From assembly GCA_963585895.1 (NCBI GenBank), contig OY757921.1, positions 80,995,743-81,059,742 on the forward strand: 64,000 bases of DNA. Direction: 5' to 3'. The stretch is from Sepioteuthis lessoniana. Taxonomy: Eukaryota; Mollusca; Cephalopoda; Myopsida; Loliginidae. The translations under genes and the position numbers were made by a program. A model generated the notes under the pieces. The model saw only the letters and a list, made by a program, of their open reading frames with translations. It searched no databases and was not told where the DNA came from. Positions 54,396 through 64,000 of this stretch are shown piece after piece; within the stretch, counting starts at the first letter, position 1; each line of letters opens with the position of its first letter.

Positions 54396-57180
54396 AACTG
54401 TCAGTATCAAATAACCCAAAAAGCTTTCACAAGCAGAAAAACCAACCAACATATCAACAGCTATCATCATTTTTCTATTTTTCATCAAAAGTAAATTTTT
54501 GCTTCAATACATTTGTATGTTAGGTTCTCTTGATTGTCTAGATTTTATCCAAACCAAAACTGTTATCAAACAGGTGCAGTTCTTATTTATAAAATGCAGA
54601 TTCAGGTGCAAATTATGGTAAGAGGCATGATGTAGTTGACCATCATCTACTAATTCCAGAATCCTATTTATTGCAAAGGAAGAGTGATATTTGGCCACAT
54701 TAAACTAGGAATTCCATCTGGTTGCCACTAGCACAGAGAGTAATTTCATTTGTTTCTTTGGCAAGGAACCTTCAAGCCATTTAGGGTATTGCTTTTTTCA
54801 AAAAGTTGGGTAACATTATCAAATACTGGCCAGTGAGAAAATACTTCACCAACTGGTAACTGTTAATAAAGACATTTGACAACACTTCCCTATGAGCTTT
54901 TTACGATAAGCTGCAGAATCTGTTTCAAAAGTAACAATATCCTCAAATGCAATATCCACATTAGTGCATGCCTGACTCGAGGTTTGATGATTGCAATTTC
55001 TCAAGGTTACAACATCAATGAGAAATTATTCCCCACAAATTCTTGCAATCACATTCAAAATACTCTGGTCATGGCAGTTTTTTTTGTCTGTTATGATACT
55101 AACAGATTGATTAGCAAGCTTGGCTTTCAGGGTAGCAAAATGAAGAGCAAATAATTTTGGTTGATGAAGATGCCTAACACAATTGACTCTTGGAATTGCA
55201 CTACGTTCTTTACAGTGTTTTAATAGAAATGGCCTTATTTTGTGTAGGGGAATTTTAGACAAAGTGCACATTCAAAAAAAAAAATCAAGAACAAAATCAT
55301 TCCGTACTTTACATTTCAACAAAGTAGTAATAGTTTTCTATATTAGTTGAGATGACTTTTTTGAAGACTTTTTTGTCAAATGAGTTTTTGATTTTATAGG
55401 ATTTTTGATTTGTCAACCCTGAAAATGTTAACACTATGGAGACAGAATTTTCAAAAGAATATATTTTCTTCTGCATAAAAGTCATCAAGAAATTGTTTTA
55501 CTCTGGCTTTAGCATCAATTTTAGATACTGGGGTCCTTTTTTTTTTTTTTTTTTTTTTTTTTTTGAGGAGCAGATCTAATTTTTGAGGTTGAGAGTGATT
55601 CACTATATTGATTTGATTCTTGGTAATTTGTTGCTTGTTCATACAATTGGTTTTGAAAAATAGATAATATATGAAAAAAATAATCATTGATAGTTGACGT
55701 TATTTTAGGATTTTTTTGTTCAATTTAAATTTGTTTTACAATTGTGAAGAGGATGCAATTACAAATCCTGGAGAATCCCTGTATAATGGTAAGCTGCGGA
55801 GTAGACGAACCAGTCGTTTCAAAAAATAGTGTTTGGGAAATTTTTTTTTCTTTATTTCTAAATTGTATGGTCACATGATAGCATTTACTTTTCTTTCGGT
55901 CATATTCACAAAACAAGGTTACAATTGTCTGTCCTCCCATTTCCACTTTATCAATGGTATAAGGACTGATTTTCATCAGCTACCTTACAGTTTCTTAGAA
56001 AAATATAGATTAGTCAAACATTTTCTCAGAAAATCTATGACCCACTTTTTTTTTCTTTTTTTTTTTTTTTTTTTTGTAAAAACTTTTGCTCTTCATTTTT
56101 TTTTTTCTAATCTTAAAAGGAAAAATGACTCATATTTATAAATCAAATTTCAAGGAAATAACTAGTTTATGTTATGTTGTGTTTATTAAAACGTTTAACA
56201 ACAATGAAATCGGAGAGACAGTTAAGTTTTGAAAGAATTAAAACAAAAAAGTTGAAAAATAAATCAATTAATTTGTTATCCATTATTAAAAATTTCATTA
56301 CAAATCACAGATTCCATTTCAGATTAAAGATTCTCTGATTTGGTGTCCGCGGAAAATTGGTACCCCTAAATATGCTGACTTTATCCCCAGTAAAGGGATG
56401 CCTTGATAATGATGATTCTTAATTTTTTAATGTTCCTTTTGATTTTATAAGTATTTGTATTGACAAAGTATTTTTTTAATAAATCAGTGAATGTACAAGC
56501 TGCTCCTGGTGCTAATGGGAATGACATGTATGTGTGATAATCAGAAAACTTTTTTTCATGTTAAAGTTTAATGAAGTTGACTGGTTTAATGTAACAAGGT
56601 TAACTTGCTTTTGAGAATATCATAGTTATGATTTTCTTCACAGCTGTCTGGATTGGGTTAATGGGAAAAATCAGATTTTTATATTTTTCCCAGAGAACAA
56701 GTTGAGAAGACATAGCTGTGATAGGTCAACCAGTGTTGTTGATTTTGAAGCTGGCTAAAGGTGACAATATTGGAAATATTCTTTTGAATTGTGAGTATGA
56801 CCTGGGTATGAAATGGAATTCTCATTAGCAAAGGACTGACCCTTTGAAATTAACTTGAATAATAGCTAATTTGGGATATATTTTTTAAGTGGGAAAAGAT
56901 TTTATTTATCATGAGATGTGCATATAATGGCTGGATTGTGATGTCACAAGTTAGTTGGTGTTTGGGCTGTGAAGCAAACGGAGCAATACGTAATGAGAGA
57001 GAGAGATACACAGAGCACACCTGCAATTTTGATAGCAGTTGGCCAAGATATAACTCCATAGAAGTATCAACCTGCCAATTAATATACTTATGCACTCATG
57101 AGTAAATGACTCAAGCATTTCACTATGTTGCTGAAGTTATCTTAAGACTTACACATTATAACCAGTCCAGACACTGTACT
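54396..57180. other. AT-rich noncoding DNA with T runs
   Basis: T runs at 55537-55564 and 56047-56076. 54400-54430 is a SINE C tail remnant. 54500-55270 has several overlapping short open frames but no splice signals or recognisable product. Confidence 0.4.
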
Positions 57181-57227
57181 CAGTTTTGTATATTTGTAGA
57201 TGCCAAACTGTTTATATTAGATCAACT

Positions 57228-57516
57228 TGGAGGTGCCAGTGGTGTAATGGTTATCGTCGCAAAAATTGGACACGGCGATACAAGTTCAAATCCTGGACTG
57301 ATTGCATTTCACATAGCACTAATACCCTTGGGAAAGGTATGAATCCAATTATTCTCCCTCCAGCTATGGGTAAATAGTAGGGCAGACTAGGTTCTTCAGC
57401 CTTGGTGAGGCAACTAGTCTAGGAGAAGGAAAACTCTGAATTCAAACCTGTTAAACTCCGCTTAAAAATTGACCTTGTGTCATATCCTGCCCGAGTGGAG
57501 GGGTTGGGTAAATATG
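57228..57516 (+). repeat. SINE family B, full length with 14-bp TSD
   Basis: Flanked by ATATTAGATCAACT at 57214-57227 and 57517-57530. Head GGTGCCAGTGGTGTAATGGT (box A) and AAGTTCAAATCCTGG (box B), body with AGCTATGGGTAAATAGTAGG, end GGAGGGGTTGGGTAAATATG. There is no poly(A) tail. This copy defines the family's limits (289 bp). Confidence 0.93.
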
Positions 57517-57530
57517 ATATTAGATCAACT

Positions 57531-57627
57531 GGCAGAAAAAGGGACTAACTTTTTCTGTTCAGATCATTTGTCACCAAAGAAGATTACCATGGCACACTGG
57601 TTTGAGAAACAACTGTTTCTTTGATCT
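57531..57627 (+). other. Possible coding remnant with C-x2-H motif
   Basis: In frame with 57188-57227 across the SINE insertion: DQLAEKG, then FFCSDHLSPKKI, and a stop near 57625. C-x2-H followed by a conserved-looking stretch recalls the second half of a THAP zinc finger. No complete domain is present, so this is tentative. Confidence 0.2.
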
Positions 57628-58144
57628 ATAAGAATCACAACACTTCTGAAGAGCCAGGCTGGACAATCCATGACTGAAGCTGTACCAAACCAGACAGTTT
57701 TGAATTACAAACACCTGACCATTCTGACAGCTGTACAGAGATTTTCAGAATTCAGTCCAAACTGAGCTGTGCTTCGATAAGAAATATGACTAGATAAGGG
57801 GCCTTGATGGCATGTTTGGAATGAGAGGGTTATGTTATATTGGCAAGGACCTGTATATGTGACTTCAGTTGGGTTCAGTTTATAAATATACTTGCAAAAT
57901 AAAATCTTATGAAACAACTACACTAAAAATGTAAATATAAATTATACAATGAATGTGTTTCCCTAACCTCTAAGCATAACATAGCTATAGATAGGTTAAA
58001 ATCAATTAATCCTTTAAGATTATAAGAATCTCATTTAGAGAATGGATAAAAACAATAATGATGATAAAGTCCATTTTTGTTTTTAATTAAAAATCTTGAA
58101 CAGATAGCTCAGTATCAACAAATACTGTCTGATGAAGAGAATTT
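57628..58144. other. Noncoding DNA
   Basis: No feature recognised. Confidence 0.5.
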
Positions 58145-58155
58145 AAATATTAAAT

Positions 58156-59368
58156 CATCATCATCATCATATCGTGCTGGCAGCACGGATATCCCTGACC
58201 CTCTCTCGCCACTCCTCCCTATCGTTCATCGCCCTAGGCAGGTCTTCAGGACAACAACCTGTATCCTCACATAGCTGCTGAATGTACGTTCGTGCTGGTC
58301 GTCCTGCTTTTGCGCGGCCGTGTGTGGGGATCCATAAGAGTACATCTCTGCTTCTCCAGCAATGTCCTGCATGTCTGGTTCGCCTAACTTGAATAGTTTT
58401 CGTGATAGGGGGCAGGTGGCCGTACAGTTGGTGTCTTGTGGGGTGTTGCTGCCAGGACTTGTTCAGGATTGCACGCAGCATTCTTGTGTAATTGCCATCT
58501 AGTTTCTTCTCCAGCCGTTTTGTTAGCGTCCATGTAGTGCATCCATATAGCAGTATCGATGTGACCGCTGCCTGGAAGAAACTGCGTTTCATTTTATCAG
58601 TTAGGTCTGATTTCCATATAGTCGATAGCCTATTGATAGCTGTCCATGCTTTCGTTAACCTCGTTTCGATGTCCTTTTCGGTTGATTCGACGCTGCTTCC
58701 TAGGTACGTGAATTTGTCTACTAGTTTAAGAGGGGTTCCTTCTAGAGTGGAGATGTCCCCCGTTTGGTTATAGCACATATATTCCGTTTTGTGTGCATTA
58801 ACATGGAGGCCTATGCTTGCTGCTGCTCGTTCCAAACTATGCAGAAGTGTTTCGGCTTGGTCAGGTGTATTTGCCAGTATCGCTATGTCATTGGCATAGT
58901 CGGCGTCGGTAATTGTTGTTGCGGGGTATCTTCTGCTTCTTTTCTTCGTCAGTTCGAAGCCATTCTCTTTGATTTTGTCAATCGATGTTCTAAGTACGTA
59001 GTCTAGACAAATGATAAAGAGATACGGAGCCAGCGTGTCTCCTTGTAGTACTCCTGCTACAATGTCGAAGTATTCTGTGTCTCCATCTGGTGATCGTACT
59101 TTTACTTTAGTGTTTCTATAGAGAATCGTTATTGCCGCTACGGTTTCTTTAGGTATGCCGTACGCTAGTAGGATTTGTTCCATCTTTCCTCTGTGAATGG
59201 AGTCGAAAGCCTTGGTAAAGTCGACAAATATTAATGTCGCTTGTAGGTTCTTTGCCCGTACACCTTCAAGGATTCTGCGGATGGTTAATATTTGTGAGGT
59301 CGTAGATCTATTTCTTCGGAAGCCATCCGAATAGAACCCAAAATCGACAACATACTTAGAAAAAACCA
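58156..59368 (-). mobile_element. 5'-truncated LINE with 11-bp target duplication
   Basis: AAATATTAAAT at 58145-58155 and 59369-59379 flanks the element. The 3' end has an (ATG)n-type microsatellite tail (58156-58173, seen as ATC on the plus strand), as in RTE-like LINEs. The 5' end is cut within the reverse transcriptase domain. Only the C-terminal 400 codons remain. Confidence 0.9.
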
Positions 59369-59369
59369 A
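58167..59369 (-). pseudogene. LINE reverse transcriptase, C-terminal part
   Basis: 400 codons without interruption. Motif A is VDFTKAFDS (about 49-57), motif B GVLQGDTLAPYLFI (about 106-119), and the catalytic motif C reads ADYANDIAIL (158-161 YAND), where the first Asp of the usual F/YxDD is Asn. A thumb/connection region with LVDKFTYLGSSV and a C-terminal stretch with HAGHCWRS and HGRAKAGRPARTYIQQLC follow. The N-terminal endonuclease and fingers are missing because of 5' truncation. The first ~8 residues are flanking sequence. It has no promoter and cannot be active. A 3'-end copy of the same family lies at 30864-31191. Confidence 0.9.
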
Positions 59370-59421
59370 AATATTAAATAAGTGATGGTAATTTTTTTTT
59401 TCTTTCTTTTTGTTGATTTAG

Positions 59422-59636
59422 TGGCATGTCTTTAGAAAGCAAGATATGAGAATGTGTGATTACCGTTTCCGGAGATCACCAGCACCATCAGGACTGGTAG
59501 ACCATGTCAACTCTCTGTCTGAAAATCTGGGAGATCTTATAGAAAACTCACAGTACAGTGACATTACTATTTTGGTGGAAGGTGTTCCTTTTAAATGCCA
59601 CAAAGTTATCTTGGCTGCAAGGTCAGAGTACTTTAG
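59422..59636 (+). CDS. BTBD9: BTBD9-like protein, N-terminal BTB exon
   Basis: Acceptor TTGTTGATTTAG ends at 59421 and donor AG|GTAAGT starts at 59637. The frame is open throughout; Met codons at 59446 and 59452 are the likely start, giving about 15 residues before the domain as in BTBD9 proteins. VDHVNSLSENLGDLI, then YSDITILVEG, HKVILAARSEYFR is the first part of a BTB/POZ domain. The spacing and the VDHV/LSE pattern match BTBD9, a cullin-3 adaptor-type protein. The exon breaks inside the Arg codon after YF. Later exons (BACK and discoidin-like domains) are not in the remaining 4.3 kb. An antisense LINE ends 42 bp before the acceptor and a mariner begins 145 bp after the donor. Confidence 0.88.
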
Positions 59637-59781
59637 GTAAGTGTTTTTTTTTTCTTTTTTTTTATGAACTCTTACAAATAAATGTGACAGTTTGCCTATC
59701 TATTCCAGTCTTTTTATAACCCATACAAGCATGTATATCTACCTCTGTATCTATAAGTAACCTTTTATCTACTGTCCCACA

Positions 59782-60689
59782 TACGAGGATTATTAAATAA
59801 ATTTCCAGACGTTTTTGTATGGGCACTTTTATTGATAGTACACACATGAAACTGTAGTCCCCTTTGAAGTAATCTCCTCCGACTGCAATGCACTTGTTGT
59901 ACCATTCCAACAACTTCTGGAAGGCCCCATGGAAGTCCTCTTGTGTGAGTGTGTCAATGACTTTCGTCACAGCCTTTTTCATCTCCTCAATTGTTTCATA
60001 ACGACAGCCTCTGAGCTTTGGGAATAAGCAAAAGTCACAGGGAGCAAGGTCTGGACTGTAGGGAGGCTGAGGAACTGTGTTGATGCCCATCCTGGTTAAA
60101 TAGTCTGTGACAAGGATGGAGTTGTGGATTGGTGCATTGTCCTGGTAGAAATGCCATTGACCCGATTTGAAGAGTGCTGGCCTCTTCTGACGGAATCTCT
60201 CCCTGAATTCCTTTAAAACCTCAACATAGTAACCCTAACCATTTGGCCAATCAACTGTGGTGTATTGACTTCTTTACTCCTCCCACACCTCTCATCATCT
60301 CTCACAGACTCCTTGCCTTTTTTTAATCTCTTATGCCACTCAAAAACTGATGCTCGATTCATGCAAGATGCTCCAAAAGCAGTCTGAAGCATTCCATACA
60401 TTTCTGTGGCATTTTTTCCAAGTTTAAAACAGAATTTTATTGCATAGTGTTCTTCTAAAGTGACGTCACGTCCAGATTGCATTTTTGAAATTCACCAGCT
60501 GTGACATTCAGGCTTTAGTAGGGTATATTCCAATTGCTGCTGTAGCTGTTCATTTGAACCTGAAATCCTAAAAATTGGTCAGTCATCTCATAAGATGTAT
60601 AGCAATGACATAGTGAATTTTCAAGAGTCTACAACAATTTTAAATGCCTGTACAAAAAAAGCCTGGAAACTTATTGAATGCACCACGTA
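59782..60689 (-). mobile_element. Deleted mariner element, copy 2
   Basis: TA-flanked (59782-59783, 60688-60689) with the same terminal repeats and the same internal deletion as 6656-7553. The N-terminal block on the minus strand (60482-60213) retains 12 residues lost in copy 1 and the C-terminal block (60090-59780 region) has YSPDLAPCDF. The first catalytic Asp region is missing. It lies in the BTBD9-like intron. Confidence 0.88.
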
Positions 60690-61244
60690 TCTTGAGATTG
60701 ATTTATATTCTTTGCTTGCTATTCAATTTAATGGTATCAGAACTGCTCCTTTTTTCCTTTTTGTTTTTCATGGTGCTTTGCTGCTATTATTTACAATAAA
60801 TATAAACTAGTGACTGCTAAATGGCAGATAGGGTATTTACCAGCTTATAAAGTCCATTCTCTCTACCAAAAAAAAAAAATTCATTTTGTCTTATCTGTTA
60901 GTATTATAGATAGGAGACTGACACTAATAGGCTTGACTGCCCTCTTGGCAGTGCTTACAATACACTAACTGTATCTGCTGCAGAAGGGTAAGACCTGTTG
61001 GAATGTTTGGTTTGTTTTCTTTGTTTAATGGCATATCGACCTTTGTGGGTTATCTAATGTCAGAGCTATCCTTATGCACAGGCATGAAACTGGATATCAC
61101 TGGGAAATGACACATTGCTAAACACTTACCTAAGAAAACAGCTGCATTGAAATCTCCAGGTGACATAGATACTGACGATTCAGTTGTTATTGTTGATGAT
61201 GATGATGTAACTATGACAGTGAGTGAATCAACATTTCCTCTTTC
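60690..61244. other. Intronic DNA with repeat fragments
   Basis: A Rep-A head fragment at about 60935-61000 and a SINE C tail in reverse at 61007-61070. 61130-61244 has an acidic open stretch (DIDTDDSVVIVDDDD) cut by the next element, of unknown origin. Confidence 0.4.
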
Positions 61245-62120
61245 TACGGGGTGGAACGATAAAATTGTCGTCCTAAAGAAAACAACACTACAGCTTTATT
61301 TTAAAACTTTTATTGAAAAAATCAATTCAGGTAAGTTGATTATGTAGTAGAGCTGACATCTATTCAATGTAGCTGCCTTCAGCCTCAATCACCGCTTCAA
61401 TACGGATCCGGAACTGGGAGCATGCCTTTTTCACAAGCACCGGCGGGAGCTCGGCGAATACTCGGTGGATGGCGGTGATCAGGCTGGCTTTGGTGTTGTG
61501 GGAGGTCATGTTGGTGATGTTCTCGACATATAACCCAACGAAGTAGTCCAGCGGGTTCAGGTTGAGGGAGGAGGGAGGCCAGTGAGAGAAGGATACAAAG
61601 TCGTAGCACTCCTTCTGAAGCCAAGCCTGGGTCTCTTTGGACTTGTGGGCTGGCGCTGAGTCCTGCTGCCACACCCAGGGTCTGCCACCTGATTGCACCA
61701 GGGGATCACCACACTCTTCAGCATGTCCAGGTACACTTTGGTGTTGATTTTCAAGCCGACTTCGAAGATGTGAGGTGGCATGATGTGGCTTTCCGCTCCA
61801 CCACCTCCAAATGGTCGTCCGATGTGTTGAGCTGTGCCCTCAAGTGTTGAACCATCCGGATTTGCATTTTGAGGGTGCTGGCAATGATCCTGTTGGATCG
61901 GTAGTGAGCATGAGTTGTACAGTGGCGCATCTCCGATCTCGCTCGTTGAACATTGTGTCACTTTCAGACATGATAGAAGGCTCCTATTGCTCTTGGGATT
62001 TGTACAGAACTGACCAACTAGTAGATGGTCTGCAACAAAAAAAGAAAACCGGTTTTCATTAAATGGAAATGGAATCATGTTGTCTTTTCTAGGGCAACAA
62101 TTTTATTGTTCCACCCTGTA
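61245..62120 (-). mobile_element. Deleted Tc1/mariner relative (DD37D)
   Basis: Precise inverted ends beginning CGGGGTGGAACGATAAAATT (left) and CAGGGTGGAACAATAAAATT (right, reversed), flanked by TA at 61245-61246 and 62119-62120. On the minus strand the frame starts at about 61970 (MSESDTMFNERDRR) and soon shifts. A further frameshift near 61690 precedes the catalytic end (61698-61360), which has WQQDSAPAH and LNPLDYF. The two Asp are separated by 37 residues, as in DD37D (maT-type) transposases. The first Asp region is deleted. Non-autonomous. Confidence 0.85.
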
Positions 62121-62408
62121 TTGTATGACTTCTTCCTTAGAAAAACTTGTGGATATCTCTTATTGTCATTAAAAGTATTGAGACAAATATATATGTTAAG
62201 TTTCAAGCTAAGTTGGGAGGGATGCTGTATATTGGTTCTAACAGAAAATGGAAGTATCATTTTGACTATTGTTCTAGGGAATGGAGGTATTGTTTCATCC
62301 ATATTTGACTTGTTCTGATAAAAAGGCGGAAGTGCTTACCTTGACATCTCAGTTACAACTGGAAATGGGTGTTATTGTTTATTCATGAGTATTTAATAAT
62401 GTTATATG
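62121..62408. other. Intronic noncoding DNA
   Basis: No feature recognised. Confidence 0.5.
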
Positions 62409-62962
62409 TAACTGAGTCAAAAGTTTTGCAATATATTGGTAACGTGAGGAATAATTCAGCAGCTCCAGGTGCTTTTGTCGAGGTCATAAAGGTGACAAAC
62501 CACACTGGACTATGAGAGACCAAACTTGCCTGACACTTGCTGAATTTGTCTTTATTGTTTGGAGTATGACCTTGCTATCCACAGTTTTAGGCCTACTTGA
62601 CCTTGCTTGATTGTCAAGGTTCTTGCAACCCATGCAAAATTTCTTGAACCATCTGATTACTGTATTCTGATCAACTGCGCTTTCACCTTTTGCACCACAA
62701 ATGTTTTTGGTTGCTTCTGTAGTGTTATGGTCCAGTTTGAACTCGTAAAGCATAAGTTCCTGAATGAAACTCTGTTTCATGTTCATCTATGTGTCATTCA
62801 AATCCCACACAGTGATGCAATTTACAGTTAGTCAGTGTACTAACTACCATGATACTATCAACCATAGAAAGTACCTTTCATTGCTTGAACTTCTTTGGTC
62901 ATGTGATATATTAGCTGCAAACTAGCATGTATCAAAATATTCCAAAACTTTTGACTCAACTA
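62409..62962 (-). mobile_element. Short mariner derivative
   Basis: Ends GAGTCAAAAGTTTTGCAAT and CAAAACTTTTGACTC are inverted repeats next to TA (62409-62410, 62961-62962). The minus strand (62786-62484) encodes the mariner helix-turn-helix region (IRWFKKFCMGCKNLDNQARS; GRPKT-like SRPKTVDS). The catalytic domain is absent. Fragments of the same family lie at 35895-36540. Confidence 0.85.
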
Positions 62963-62982
62963 AGTATGATAGTTCTTTTATG

Positions 62983-63013
<31 letters not shown>

Positions 63014-64000
63014 TGCCTAATTATTTTGACATCAGAGATAATGCTTTGTAAGAGTTTCTTCTACACTGTTTTTTTTTTGTACTGTGAAAGAACAATTGCA
63101 ATGAAAACATTTCCTTTGTTTATTTGTTAATTGTATTTGCCTAGTAATTCCTGTCCTGTGTTTAATTCCAATTACAGTGTTAAATGTAGATAAGACAATG
63201 AAAATAAAGATGATCAATAGAAAATAACCTTGCTTGTGTATGTAATGTATTAGATGTGTGCAAAAGTTTCCTTCCCTTTTTTTTGTTGGGGAAGGTGGTT
63301 ACTAGACCCTGAATACATGGTAGAAAGTCAAACAAAAACAAAAAAAATGCTGAAAACTTTTGCACACACTTGATATATAGATATATGTAAACAATGATAT
63401 TGGTAGTATTTTATGGATAATTGTTTACATATTCCACAGGAATTGACATGTTTATAGTTGCAGCATGTCATTCTTTATTAAAGGCTTTCTCATGATGTTT
63501 GCTAAACTGGAGGTCTGTTTCAAAATGTTTGAGAGTGACACATTTTAGTTTCACTTTGAAATTTTTGCTTGTTTGCTTCTGTAGTCAGCTTAAGAAATTC
63601 AAAGAAAATTTTGCTTTTACACTTATAATAACTTTTACTATTATTCAATTGAAGTAAGTTTAAGATTGGTTTATTTTATATCCTTTGGACTTGACTGTAT
63701 TATTTTAGGAGTTGCAAACTTGATAAGGATGAAGTTATATTTTGGTACTTGTGACACTTGATATTTTGTATTTCCATTTTTTTTTTTTTTTTTTTTTTAA
63801 ATATGTTGTTATAGTAACAGTTACTTCACAGAAATCACAAAACTTTTTTTTTGTGTGATACATACAATGGTATCTAATTTTCATATAGCTTTGATAAAAT
63901 AATCTTTTACCCTAAAATAGGACAACTGTGACAAGAATATTTCAAATTTATAAAAACAAACCTCCATTTATTTTATTCATCTATGTTGAGGAAGGAACAA
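62963..64000. other. Intronic AT-rich DNA
   Basis: (TA)n at 62981-63003 and a T run at 63777-63798. No further BTBD9-like exon is seen. Confidence 0.55.

Noticed and set aside
54876-55271. Overlapping open frames on both strands
   Set aside because: No splice sites, no motif and no composition contrast with the surrounding noncoding DNA.
61147-61347. Acidic 66-codon open frame
   Set aside because: Its second half is the terminal repeat of the DD37D element; the first half is short, has no clear splice sites and was not called as a gene.

Overview
This is an AT-rich window from an animal nuclear genome with sparse genes and dense repeats. It is most likely from an invertebrate with a large genome. 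The evidence is GT-AG bounded exons separated by many kilobases, AATAAA signals, microsatellites, several tRNA-derived SINE families with target-site duplications, non-LTR retrotransposons, mariner relatives, MITEs, and one full-length env-bearing Ty3/gypsy element. The species cannot be fixed from sequence alone. There are no prokaryotic operons, CRISPR arrays or rRNA genes, and tRNA-like sequence occurs only inside SINEs.

Layout. 24-670 is the last coding exon of an arginine/aspartate-rich protein, with poly(A) signals downstream. 0.7-11.3 kb is repeat-rich noncoding DNA: MITEs, SINEs, a deleted mariner. 11317-11578 is a spliced-looking open reading frame cut by an 11.33-kb LTR element (11579-22908, minus strand). 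The frame resumes exactly past the 4-bp target duplication and ends in TAA at 23040-23042, with AATAAA 57 bp later. The element therefore appears to sit inside the last coding exon of a host gene. It has near-identical LTRs, a primer-binding site, a polypurine tract, gag, pol (protease, reverse transcriptase, RNase H, integrase) and an open env with a furin-like site, a fusion-peptide-like segment and a transmembrane anchor, resembling insect errantiviruses and the baculovirus F family. Pol carries one in-frame TGA and one single-base frameshift.

23-59 kb is a repeat graveyard. It holds five tRNA-like SINE groups (called B, C, D, E and a weak one here), a dispersed non-tRNA repeat (Rep-A, at least 13 copies), LINE remnants (one with an R2/R4-type C-terminal domain, two from another family), diverged tandem repeats, LTR-like patches, and two orphan exon candidates (44099-44255 and 48786-48904).

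59422-59636 is a clear coding exon for the start of a BTBD9-like BTB protein, on the plus strand. Its upstream intron holds an antisense 5'-truncated LINE with an 11-bp target duplication ending only 42 bp before the exon. Its downstream intron holds a deleted mariner, a DD37D Tc1/mariner relative and a further mariner derivative. The rest of that gene lies beyond the window.

The genes do not form a pathway. The main biology is mobile-element activity, above all a young env-carrying retroelement interrupting a host exon.
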